Assembly: GCA_902569405.1 (NCBI GenBank)
Contig: CACFTX010000001.1
Span: 457,579-521,578, forward strand
Reading direction: 5' to 3'
Length of the DNA: 64,000 nt
Source of the DNA: an uncultured Pelagibacteraceae bacterium
GTDB lineage: Bacteria; Pseudomonadota; Alphaproteobacteria; Pelagibacterales; Pelagibacteraceae
The notes beneath the pieces are model-generated. The model made no database searches. It had not been told where the DNA came from and was given only the letters and a program-made list of their open reading frames with translations. A program made the translations under genes and the position numbers. Shown here in pieces: positions 57,141 through 64,000 of the stretch (its first letter is position 1; each line of letters opens with the position of its first letter).

Positions 57141-57610
57141 TAATAATAAACTCCTTTTTTAAATGCACTTTTTTCTACCTTGGGAAGTTCTTTATTTGTA
57201 TTTAAACCTTTGGGTTCTGAATAAAGAATTTGAGAATTTATTTCACCTTGATTAGGTTTATCACCATCTGCAAGTTTTGGAATAAATTTTCCCCATGGTT
57301 TAGTTGTTATTGGTGATACAAAATCTTTTACTGTTCCATTTCTAAATTTAATTTTCCAGGAAATAGTTCCTTTTTCTTCTTCTCTTCTAACTCTTACGCT
57401 ATGACCCATTGGAGCAAAATCTGCATAACCACGGACATCAATTGCATGATTTGGACATGCCTTAACGCACGAGTAACATTCCCAGCAAAAATTTGGTTCA
57501 ATATTTTTTGCACGTCTAATCGTTTCATCTATGTGCATAATGTCTGAAGGACATATATCAACACAATGTCCACAACCATCACATCGTGTCATGTATACAA
57601 AAGTTGACAT
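57140..57610 (-). CDS. aprB: Adenylylsulfate (APS) reductase subunit beta
   Basis: Electron-transfer subunit with two [4Fe-4S] clusters, 156 residues. Ligands are C10, C13, C16, C20 (TRCDGCGHCVDICPSD) and C42, C45, C48, C52 (FCWECYSCVKACP). The C-terminal part wraps around AprA as in known structures, with SVRVRREEEKGTISWKIKFR. It follows aprM by 28 bases and shares a base with aprA. Confidence 0.94.
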   Translation of the reverse strand: MSTFVYMTRCDGCGHCVDICPSDIMHIDETIRRAKNIEPNFCWECYSCVKACPNHAIDVRGYADFAPMGHSVRVRREEEKGTISWKIKFRNGTVKDFVSPITTKPWGKFIPKLADGDKPNQGEINSQILYSEPKGLNTNKELPKVEKSAFKKGVYY

Positions 57611-57638
57611 AATTTATTTTTTTCCTTTCAGTTTCATA

Positions 57639-58439
57639 TTAATAATGTTTTGGATCTTCTCTTGTTATACCTAATCCAAATTGTTTTGGGGCATCAGATT
57701 CTGGCGGCAAATTGTCTCTAGATCCATCTGCTTCTGCTAAATTCTTTTGTATTGCAGCACCAGGTTTGTAAAACATGTGTGCAAATTTTGACCAATACAC
57801 TCCTCCAAATAATACTAAGTTAGATACAATAAATAAAACTAGGAATACTTTATCATCCCATCTATCATTTAAATTTAAAGATTGTAGATAAGACCAAATC
57901 AAACCGAATAAAGAAGATGCTACAAGCGCAAGTACAAATAAATCTGCTTTAATAATTCTATACCAAGGTTGAGCTTCTGAATAAACGTCTACTCTTAAAA
58001 AAAACCAAAACCAACATCCACCAATAACCGTCATTATTCCACCAACATGCCAGATGATTGGCCAAAAAGACGGTGTATTTGAAGACGTGTTTGAATAACA
58101 AAAAATCATTATTGCTGATCCAATCCAGAATAAAATTGTTCCATACATTCCAAGAAGATGCGCAAATCTTCTTTTTCCAGTACCTAACTCTGATGTTGTA
58201 GCTATATCGCTGGCAATAGTTTTAGAAATTACAGATATTTTTTCAGCCGCACTTAAAGTTTTTGTAGCAGATAGTTTTGCCTTTTTTGCGTTTTCAAAAA
58301 AATACTTAACATTTTTTTTATGAATAATGTCCAAAAGGGTTCCAATAATAATCAATACCACCATTGCAACAACAAAAGATTGCATATAAATTGGTGAAAC
58401 TGTTTCCGCTAAGATTGCAAATGGATTGATAGATAACAT
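57639..58439 (-). CDS. aprM: APS reductase-associated membrane protein AprM
   Basis: A 266-residue protein with about five hydrophobic helices and charged tails, first in the apr operon. Its arrangement (signal-like helix, long polar loop from 40 to 90, then helices to 210) and position before aprB-aprA match AprM, the putative quinone-linked membrane anchor in sulfur oxidisers that lack Qmo. No heme or Fe-S motif is visible. Assignment rests on context and general shape. The 54-base upstream region has no clear promoter. Confidence 0.8.
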   Translation of the reverse strand: MLSINPFAILAETVSPIYMQSFVVAMVVLIIIGTLLDIIHKKNVKYFFENAKKAKLSATKTLSAAEKISVISKTIASDIATTSELGTGKRRFAHLLGMYGTILFWIGSAIMIFCYSNTSSNTPSFWPIIWHVGGIMTVIGGCWFWFFLRVDVYSEAQPWYRIIKADLFVLALVASSLFGLIWSYLQSLNLNDRWDDKVFLVLFIVSNLVLFGGVYWSKFAHMFYKPGAAIQKNLAEADGSRDNLPPESDAPKQFGLGITREDPKHY

Positions 58440-58493
58440 AATGATTTTTCCTTCCCTTTTGAAGAAAGTTTTTAGTATAGATGGGAAAATAGA

Positions 58494-59267
58494 TCAACCG
58501 TTATATCGAGGACAGTTCTTAACGGCTTTTGCATAAATTTTCGATAAAATTCTATAATTTTTTAAATTTTTTCTTTTCCAGTGTGTTTTTTCGATGCGAT
58601 TCACAGAAACTACTCCTTTGCCAGAACCAATAACAATAATTTCATCATAAATATTAAGAGAATCAATTGTAATATTTTTTTTCTTAATTTTTCTCAATTT
58701 TTTTGAAAAAAATTTATATGTTGTTCCTTCATAAAAATTTTTAATTGGTGAATATACATTGTTGCCTTTTACAAATAAAAGATTCGAAGTTCCGGTTTCT
58801 AATATTTTTTTATCTTTATATAAAGCTATATCTGATTTACTTGTGTCTAATTTTTTAAGAAAATTTAAAATTTTTTTATATTTTAAATTCTTATATTGGG
58901 GATCTATTCTTTTATAATTAAGTAATTTAAGAGTAAAATTTAATTTTGGCTTCAGTCTCTTTCTCAACGAAATAGATATCATTTTATTATTTATAGCTAC
59001 TCTAAATAGATGATCATATTTTTTATTTTTATTAATATTTAATTTAATTAAATTAAGGATTTTTTTTTTTATATTTCTTTTATTAATTTTATAAATTTTG
59101 AGCGATCTAATTAAATTATCAATATGTTGTCTAAAAAATAAAATTTTTGCTGGTTTATCAATAATTCTCATTGTTGTAAAAACACCATAAGAGTCCCAAA
59201 GATCGTGAAACTTTATTTCTTTTAGATCTTTATGACGATAAGATTTTTTTAATAATAGTGTTGCCAT
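58494..59267 (-). CDS. pabC: Aminodeoxychorismate lyase-like PLP enzyme (fold type IV)
   Basis: Class IV aminotransferase-fold protein of 257 residues, predicted to make p-aminobenzoate and pyruvate from 4-amino-4-deoxychorismate. The conserved pattern is GVFTTMRI, a Lys in KNLKYKKILNF as candidate PLP Lys, and ILETGTSNLLFVKGN. The family also holds branched-chain and D-amino-acid aminotransferases, but being directly after pabA (38-base overlap) supports PabC. Lys-rich and divergent. Confidence 0.8.
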   Translation of the reverse strand: MATLLLKKSYRHKDLKEIKFHDLWDSYGVFTTMRIIDKPAKILFFRQHIDNLIRSLKIYKINKRNIKKKILNLIKLNINKNKKYDHLFRVAINNKMISISLRKRLKPKLNFTLKLLNYKRIDPQYKNLKYKKILNFLKKLDTSKSDIALYKDKKILETGTSNLLFVKGNNVYSPIKNFYEGTTYKFFSKKLRKIKKKNITIDSLNIYDEIIVIGSGKGVVSVNRIEKTHWKRKNLKNYRILSKIYAKAVKNCPRYNG

Positions 59268-59787
59268 TTTTTGTTAAAAATGATTCAGGATGAAATTGAA
59301 AACCGTAAACATTATTTTTTATATCTTCAATTGCCATTGCTACATTAGATTTAGTACATCTCATAGTTATTTTTACATTATCTGAATTATAAGGTTCGTA
59401 TAATTTTAAAGAGTGATATCTCCCGACATTAAAAGATTTATTTTTTTTAAATAATTTGCTTTCTTTTGTTACTTTTATCTTTGATTGATAGCCGTGAAAA
59501 ATATTTTTCTGTTGTATTATTTTTCCTTTTTCATTAAACAAAATTTGCTGATAACCCAAACAAATTCCAATTATTTTCTTTTTTCCCTTATATTTTTTAT
59601 AAATTTTTGAAGTTAATGGATAATCTTTTGGAGCTCCTGGCCCCGGTGACAAAACTATCGTATCTGATTTTTCAAGTTTCTTTTGATTTATTTCAAAATA
59701 ATTTGAACAATATACTTCGTCAAATATCGAAAATTGATGAACAACATTCCATGTAAAAGAGTCTTGATGATCAATAATATATATCAT
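59230..59787 (-). CDS. pabA: Glutamine amidotransferase component of aminodeoxychorismate synthase
   Basis: Class I glutamine amidotransferase of 185 residues supplying ammonia to PabB. The start MIYIIDHQDSFTWNVVHQF, the oxyanion strand SPGPGAP, and the catalytic triad Cys76 (GICLGYQQ), His166 and Glu168 (FQFHPESF) are all present. TrpG and PabA cannot be separated by sequence alone; the flanking pabB and pabC genes decide. Overlaps pabB by 4 bases and pabC by 38. Confidence 0.87.
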   Translation of the reverse strand: MIYIIDHQDSFTWNVVHQFSIFDEVYCSNYFEINQKKLEKSDTIVLSPGPGAPKDYPLTSKIYKKYKGKKKIIGICLGYQQILFNEKGKIIQQKNIFHGYQSKIKVTKESKLFKKNKSFNVGRYHSLKLYEPYNSDNVKITMRCTKSNVAMAIEDIKNNVYGFQFHPESFLTKNGNTIIKKILSS

Positions 59788-60998
59788 TTGTATAATTCTA
59801 GTAATGATTTTGCCTTAATAAAATTCTCATTAAATTCTTTTTTTGCAGAACTATCTAGTACCACACCTGAGGCTGCTGATATTTCAGAAATATTTTTATA
59901 ATTCAAGATTGATCTAATAATTATATTAAATTTCATATCTTGATTAAATTTGATGTAACCAAAACTTCCTGTAAATATATTTCTATCTTCTTTTTCTTGT
60001 TTATTTAGAAATTCAAGAGTTCTAATCTTTGGGCATCCAATAACCGAACCGCCTGGCATCATTGATTTAATTATATTTTTTATATCAATTTTCTTTCTTA
60101 ATATGCCTTGTATTGATGTTACATAATGAAAAAGATGCTTGTATTCTTCTACGTATTTTTTCTTTAATATTTTTACTGTTCCTGGTTTACATATTCTCGA
60201 TAAGTCGTTCCTTTCCATATCAACAATCATATTATGTTCTTTGGTTTCTTTTTCATTATTTTTAAAAAAATTTAGTGCTTTTATTTTAGTAATTTTTTTA
60301 CTTTTTTTAAGAGTTCCTGCGATTGGTTTTGTGATTATTTTGTTTCCTTTTTTATCAATTAAAGTTTCAGGAGAGCAACTAACTATGGAAAAATTTTTAT
60401 CCCTAATCATAAAAGACTCCGGTGATGAGTTAATTTTCATAAGCTTCCAAAAAAAATTTACAGAATTAATTTTTGATTTATTTCTATATTTTGTACAAAT
60501 TTTAATTTGATAAGTTTCCCCCTGTCTTATTTTTTTTGAAAATAAATCAAAAAATTTTTTATATTTTTTATAATTAATATTCATTTTAAATGGAGTTAAG
60601 ATTTGAGTTTTATTAAAACGACTACTAAATTTATGTTTTTTAACAGAAGAAATTATTTTTATATTTTTTCTTATCTTAATCAACGTTTCTGGTTTGTAAA
60701 AAATGCCCTTGTAAAAATTAAGTTTATTTTGATTCTTAATTTTAATATTTAATAAATTACAAAGTATTTCGTACCCAAAAAAACCTATAAAAAGATCGGT
60801 ATCCTTTTTATATTTTTTATTAGCAAAAAGGTTAAAAAATTTTTTTATATTTTTATTTGTTAAAATAATTTTTTTGGAAAAATCAGTATATAAATTATAC
60901 CCATCTTTTACTTTATATATAATTAACGGCTTATCAGAATTATAAATTTTTTCTAAATAAGGACTAAATTTTAATTTATGTGTATTGTAGTCTTTCAA
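59784..60998 (-). CDS. pabB: Aminodeoxychorismate synthase component I-like protein
   Basis: Chorismate-using enzyme of 404 residues (E. coli PabB 453), lacking part of the N-terminal Trp-binding/regulatory region. Motifs: SCSPETLI, VDMERNDLSRICKPGTV, and MMPGGSVIGCPKIRTLEFL, which is PabB-like (PGGS). At the position where PabB has PIKGT, this one reads PIAGT (Ala227), the anthranilate synthase residue. There is no LLES feedback motif. Placed with pabA and pabC in one operon, so still called PabB. Confidence 0.78.
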   Translation of the reverse strand: MKDYNTHKLKFSPYLEKIYNSDKPLIIYKVKDGYNLYTDFSKKIILTNKNIKKFFNLFANKKYKKDTDLFIGFFGYEILCNLLNIKIKNQNKLNFYKGIFYKPETLIKIRKNIKIISSVKKHKFSSRFNKTQILTPFKMNINYKKYKKFFDLFSKKIRQGETYQIKICTKYRNKSKINSVNFFWKLMKINSSPESFMIRDKNFSIVSCSPETLIDKKGNKIITKPIAGTLKKSKKITKIKALNFFKNNEKETKEHNMIVDMERNDLSRICKPGTVKILKKKYVEEYKHLFHYVTSIQGILRKKIDIKNIIKSMMPGGSVIGCPKIRTLEFLNKQEKEDRNIFTGSFGYIKFNQDMKFNIIIRSILNYKNISEISAASGVVLDSSAKKEFNENFIKAKSLLELYK

Positions 60999-62202
60999 TT
61001 GCTTTCTCTTTTATAGGTAAATGTATCAAGCCTGCAAATAAAGATAAAGCAATAGAAATGTACCAAGCATAATCAAGAGAACCATATAAATCATGAAATA
61101 ATCCTCCAAGATAAGCTCCAAGAAACGATCCAACTTGATGGCTTAAAAAAACAAATCCATAAAGCAATGTAATATATTTTGTTCCAAATATATGACCCAC
61201 TATTCCATTGGTTGGTGGTACGGTAGCTAGCCAAAGATATCCAAAAGTAATTCCAAAAATTACAGCATTAATTGTGCTTGCTGGCATAAAGATAAAATAT
61301 ATTAATGAAACACCTCTTAATAAATAAATTGCACTCAATAATTTTTTCTTACTAATTCTTGTAGATAAATATCCGCTACTTAAAGTTCCAAAGATATTAA
61401 ACAAGCCAATTAATGCTAATATTGCTGTTGCTGTCCAGTCTTCAAGTCCTTTGTCTCTTATATGCATAGGTATATGTGTAGCAACAAGTGCTATATGCCA
61501 GCCACAAACAAAAAAACCTAATGTCAAATAATTAAAGCTTTTATTTGAAAAAGCTTCTCTAATTGCTTCCATAGCAGATTGTTTTTTTTCATACTCTTGT
61601 TCTTGTTTAATTAATTGCATTGGTGTTGATAGAAAAAGTGAAATAACTAAACCACAAATAATCATCACTGCAAAAAGAAATAATGTTGCGTTCCAACCAT
61701 ATTCCACCAATGTATATTTTGTATACAAAGGAGAAACAAAGTACCCAAAGGAACCAGCCGCAGTAACAATTCCAGTTGCCATTGTTCTTGTATTTAAAGG
61801 AAAATGCTTAGCAACAATAGAAATTGGAATACTTATTGCAGTAGCTCCAAGACCAATACCAATTAAAATCCCAATATCAAAAGTAAACCAAGAACCTGTA
61901 TTTGGTCCGTAATTTAAAAAATAAATTCCAGCTAAATAAAATAAGAAACCTATGAATACAGCTAATCTTCCACTAAATTTGTCAGTAATTATTCCAAAAA
62001 CTGGTCCGAGCAATCCCCAAAAAAGTAATTGAATACCCATTGCAAAACCAAATTCAGTTTGTGTACAACCAAGATCAACCTCAAAATCAAAAAAGAAAAG
62101 ACCAAAAGTTTGTCTAATACCTAGTGAAATAATAACAACTAAGCACGCTGCTATTAATGTTATAAGTGCAGCCTTGTTTGGGAAAAATTCTTTTTGGATC
62201 AT
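60976..62202 (-). CDS. Major facilitator superfamily transporter
   Basis: A 12-helix transporter of 408 residues resembling the oxalate/formate:antiporter-monocarboxylate (OFA/YbfB-like) group: ISLGIRQTFGLFFFDFE in helix 1, LLGPVFGIITDKFSGRLAVFIG with the MFS loop, and GIVTAAGSFGYFVSPLY in helix 5. The substrate cannot be assigned. Overlaps metC by 4 bases and pabB by 23, so the operon has a transporter between the two biosynthetic parts. Confidence 0.85.
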   Translation of the reverse strand: MIQKEFFPNKAALITLIAACLVVIISLGIRQTFGLFFFDFEVDLGCTQTEFGFAMGIQLLFWGLLGPVFGIITDKFSGRLAVFIGFLFYLAGIYFLNYGPNTGSWFTFDIGILIGIGLGATAISIPISIVAKHFPLNTRTMATGIVTAAGSFGYFVSPLYTKYTLVEYGWNATLFLFAVMIICGLVISLFLSTPMQLIKQEQEYEKKQSAMEAIREAFSNKSFNYLTLGFFVCGWHIALVATHIPMHIRDKGLEDWTATAILALIGLFNIFGTLSSGYLSTRISKKKLLSAIYLLRGVSLIYFIFMPASTINAVIFGITFGYLWLATVPPTNGIVGHIFGTKYITLLYGFVFLSHQVGSFLGAYLGGLFHDLYGSLDYAWYISIALSLFAGLIHLPIKEKAIERLQYT

Positions 62203-63374
62203 TTAATAAACTTTAAAGATCTTTTTAAATCTTGAATTAAGTCTTTTGGATCTTCAAGACCTATATGCAATCTAACAAGATGCTCATCTTTTGGTAAGCG
62301 TAAAAAATTTCTATTTCCTAACTCTCTAAACTCTTGTTGTAACGCAAGACTTTCAAAACCGCCCCAGCTATATCCGTATCCAAAAAGTTTTAATGAGTTT
62401 ACAAATTTAGTAACTGATTTTTTACTCTTTGCTTTAATTCTAAGCCCCATCAATCCTGATGCACCTGAATAATATTTATTCCACATTTTGTAATTGTATG
62501 AACCTTTTTTAAAAGGATATAAAAGTTTTACTTTCTTATTTTTAGCTAAAAAAGCTGCAACTTTTTTTGCATTCTCTTGGTGTTTGTCTAAACGAACATC
62601 GAGCGTTCTTAATCCTCTTATTATAAGATAAGCGTCATCAGGTCCTAATCTTAGACCTGTTATTTTGTTCGCTTTTTCAACATATTTAAAAACTCTTTTA
62701 TTAACTGCTAAACTCCCTCCCATTACATCAGAATGACCTGAATAATATTTTGTTGCTGATACAATAGACATATCAAATCCTAGTGTAATAGGTTTTAAAA
62801 AATATGGTGTAGCCCAAGTGTTATCAATTGCAGTAAATAGTTTATATTTTTTTGCAATTGAAACTATTTTAGATAAATCTTGAAAATCAAAAGAATTACT
62901 TCCGGGACTTTCAACGTAAATTAATTTTGTTTTTTTTGTAATTTTATTTTTTAAGGTATTTAAATTATAAGGATCGTAAAAAATTGTTTTAATATTAAAT
63001 GATTTAAGAAAATCTTCTGTTAAAAGTCTTGTGGGATAATAAACTGGATCAGCAACAAGAATTTCATCCCCAGGTCTTACTACACTAAAAATAGATAGAA
63101 AAACTGAACCAAATCCAGTTGGTGTCAAAAATACATGATGACATTCTTCCATCTCTCTCAACATTTGTTGTAAAATATATGTTGTTGAGGTTCCTTGTCT
63201 TCCATAGTCAAAATGACCTCCAATAGGATTCTTTTTACCTTTTGATTGAGTCTTGCGAAGCTCATTCATTGATTTAAATATGATAGTTGAAGCTCTAACA
63301 ACAGGAGGATTTACAGACTGATTATAATAATCTTTAGCTGTATGTTTTAAAAAAGTTTTAAATGATTTGGTCAT
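62199..63374 (-). CDS. metC: Cystathionine beta-lyase-type Cys/Met metabolism PLP enzyme
   Basis: Trans-sulfuration PLP enzyme of about 391 residues. Key features: HFDYGRQGTSTT near residue 70, VESPGSNSFDFQDL, VSATKYYSGHSDVMGGSLAV with the PLP Lys after SATK, and GLRTLDVRLDKH. Closest to MetC, but MetB/MegL/CGL share these marks. The ATG at 63374 is preferred over 63416 because homologues begin near TKSFKTFLKHTAKDY. First gene of the metC-MFS-pab operon. Confidence 0.85.
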   Translation of the reverse strand: MTKSFKTFLKHTAKDYYNQSVNPPVVRASTIIFKSMNELRKTQSKGKKNPIGGHFDYGRQGTSTTYILQQMLREMEECHHVFLTPTGFGSVFLSIFSVVRPGDEILVADPVYYPTRLLTEDFLKSFNIKTIFYDPYNLNTLKNKITKKTKLIYVESPGSNSFDFQDLSKIVSIAKKYKLFTAIDNTWATPYFLKPITLGFDMSIVSATKYYSGHSDVMGGSLAVNKRVFKYVEKANKITGLRLGPDDAYLIIRGLRTLDVRLDKHQENAKKVAAFLAKNKKVKLLYPFKKGSYNYKMWNKYYSGASGLMGLRIKAKSKKSVTKFVNSLKLFGYGYSWGGFESLALQQEFRELGNRNFLRLPKDEHLVRLHIGLEDPKDLIQDLKRSLKFIK

Positions 63375-63451
63375 AAAAAAAAATTGATATGTATTTATGA
63401 CAATGCTATATCCCACAAATAAGTCAATAAAATTATAAAATAGAGGTAATT

Positions 63452-63535
63452 ATGGGATATCCAAAGAAACATAGAGGCCGAAGAAAAATGGGCTCTAAAA
63501 AAAGAAGAGCAAGAAAAAAAAATAAGAAAAAATAG
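63452..63535 (+). CDS. 27-residue Arg/Lys-rich protein
   Basis: MGYPKKHRGRRKMGSKKR and then RARKKNKKK: 19 of 27 residues are Lys, Arg or His. A strong Shine-Dalgarno AGAGG sits at 63442-63446, five bases before the ATG, one of the clearest in the window. Composition and size fit a tiny ribosome-associated or nucleic-acid-binding protein. The RRKM segment recalls the COX24/AURKAIP1 (mS38) domain, but this resemblance is too short to be proof. A gene starts 12 bases downstream. Confidence 0.7.
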   Translation: MGYPKKHRGRRKMGSKKRRARKKNKKK

Positions 63536-63547
63536 ATTTTTCTATTA

Positions 63548-64000
63548 ATGGAAATATCAAACAATATCCAAAAACTTAGAAGGGTTGCTTTGTTATTATT
63601 TCTGGTACCAGCTATTGCTATTCTGGGTGCATTATTAATTCACAATTATTTAGTTTCTTTTAATTACACTAAAGGCTTAAATTATAATATTAAGGGTAAT
63701 CCAGGAAGTTCAATTGAATTTTTATGTTCAGAAAAAAATAATTACTGTGATGAAATAGAAAAAAAATTCGATGAATTTAATAATTTAGATGAATGCTATA
63801 TGCATGAAATATCCAAAGCCACTTTTGACGAAAATGGAAAGCGTATTTTTTTTAATACACCTGATATTAGAACCTATAATGGAATATTTTTTTTTAAAAT
63901 TACGTTTACAAATCAAATAAATGAAAGCTGTATATTAAATTCAAAGAGTCTTAAATATTATAAAATTTTTCCTTCATATTATGAGACAATTTATAACATA
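63548..64000 (+). CDS. Membrane-anchored protein of unknown family, 3' end beyond the window
   Basis: 151 codons are open to the right edge. After NNIQKLRRV there is one hydrophobic helix (ALLLFLVPAIAILGALLIHNY, about residues 14-34), then a probable periplasmic domain with several Cys (LCSEKNNYCDEIEK, LDECYM, NESCIL). I do not recognise it. It starts 12 bases after the tiny basic protein and is probably on the same transcript. Confidence 0.7.
   Translation, partial: MEISNNIQKLRRVALLLFLVPAIAILGALLIHNYLVSFNYTKGLNYNIKGNPGSSIEFLCSEKNNYCDEIEKKFDEFNNLDECYMHEISKATFDENGKRIFFNTPDIRTYNGIFFFKITFTNQINESCILNSKSLKYYKIFPSYYETIYNI

Noticed and set aside
60139..60510. Plus-strand open frame opposite pabB
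   Set aside because: Hydrophobic low-complexity complement of a Lys-rich gene; no independent support.
1..64000. Search by eye for CRISPR arrays, insertion sequences, prophage genes and attachment sites
   Set aside because: No repeated spacer-like arrays, transposase motifs or integrase motifs were seen.

Overview
The window is about 70% A+T, densely packed (many 1-8 bp gene overlaps, no gene-free stretch above about 300 bases) and looks like the chromosome of a SAR11 (Pelagibacterales, Candidatus Pelagibacter-like) alphaproteobacterium. The support is the alphaproteobacterial order nuoA-N / birA / coaX / rnj / proS / lolC-lolD / dnaE, the short ProS, and an aprM-aprB-aprA set beside sulfonate genes. 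No phage, insertion sequence, CRISPR array or plasmid trait is visible. Genus-level placement is inference from gene content and composition.

Bases 1-32505, all read on the minus strand, are the housekeeping half. They hold the translation cluster rpsB-tsf-frr-uppS (pyrH is absent from its usual place between tsf and frr), with a foldable leader before rpsB. Next come dnaE, the lipoprotein exporter lolC/E-lolD, proS, ribonuclease J, coaX, birA and a complete 14-gene complex I operon, nuoA to nuoN. Further upstream are tRNA-Asp, tRNA-Val, the proteolysis block tig-clpP-clpX-lon, and tRNA-Leu.

Bases 32590-46784 are mixed and accessory. They contain a DUF1289 protein, a family 2 glycosyltransferase, a family 5-type uracil-DNA glycosylase, a YbgC thioesterase, a DUF3047 protein and several very small membrane proteins and lipoproteins. 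A TRAP transporter (dctP-dctQ-dctM) with a hairpin between dctP and dctQ is followed by an NCS1 permease and an SDR dehydrogenase. A divergent operon carries a GMC oxidoreductase, a TerC/YjbE metal exporter, a second SDR and an M23 peptidase. A small methyltransferase and a hydratase-like protein follow.

Bases 46781-52003 hold xsc and, directly downstream, a cassette of SxtJ, DUF5989, an SGNH-like protein and a NodU/CmcH-type carbamoyltransferase. The carbamoyltransferase is broken by one base in a run of eight A. Bases 52093-58439 form a sulfur module: suyA-suyB, a TauE/SafE-type exporter, two unknown small proteins, and aprA, aprB and aprM. Together these suggest a route in which Xsc and SuyAB release sulfite from C2/C3 sulfonates, and the sulfite is exported or oxidised to APS by AprBA.

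Bases 58494-63374 are a metC-MFS-pabB-pabA-pabC operon whose PabB has Ala where the catalytic Lys normally sits. At the right edge a 27-residue Arg/Lys-rich protein precedes an unrecognised membrane-anchored gene that leaves the window.
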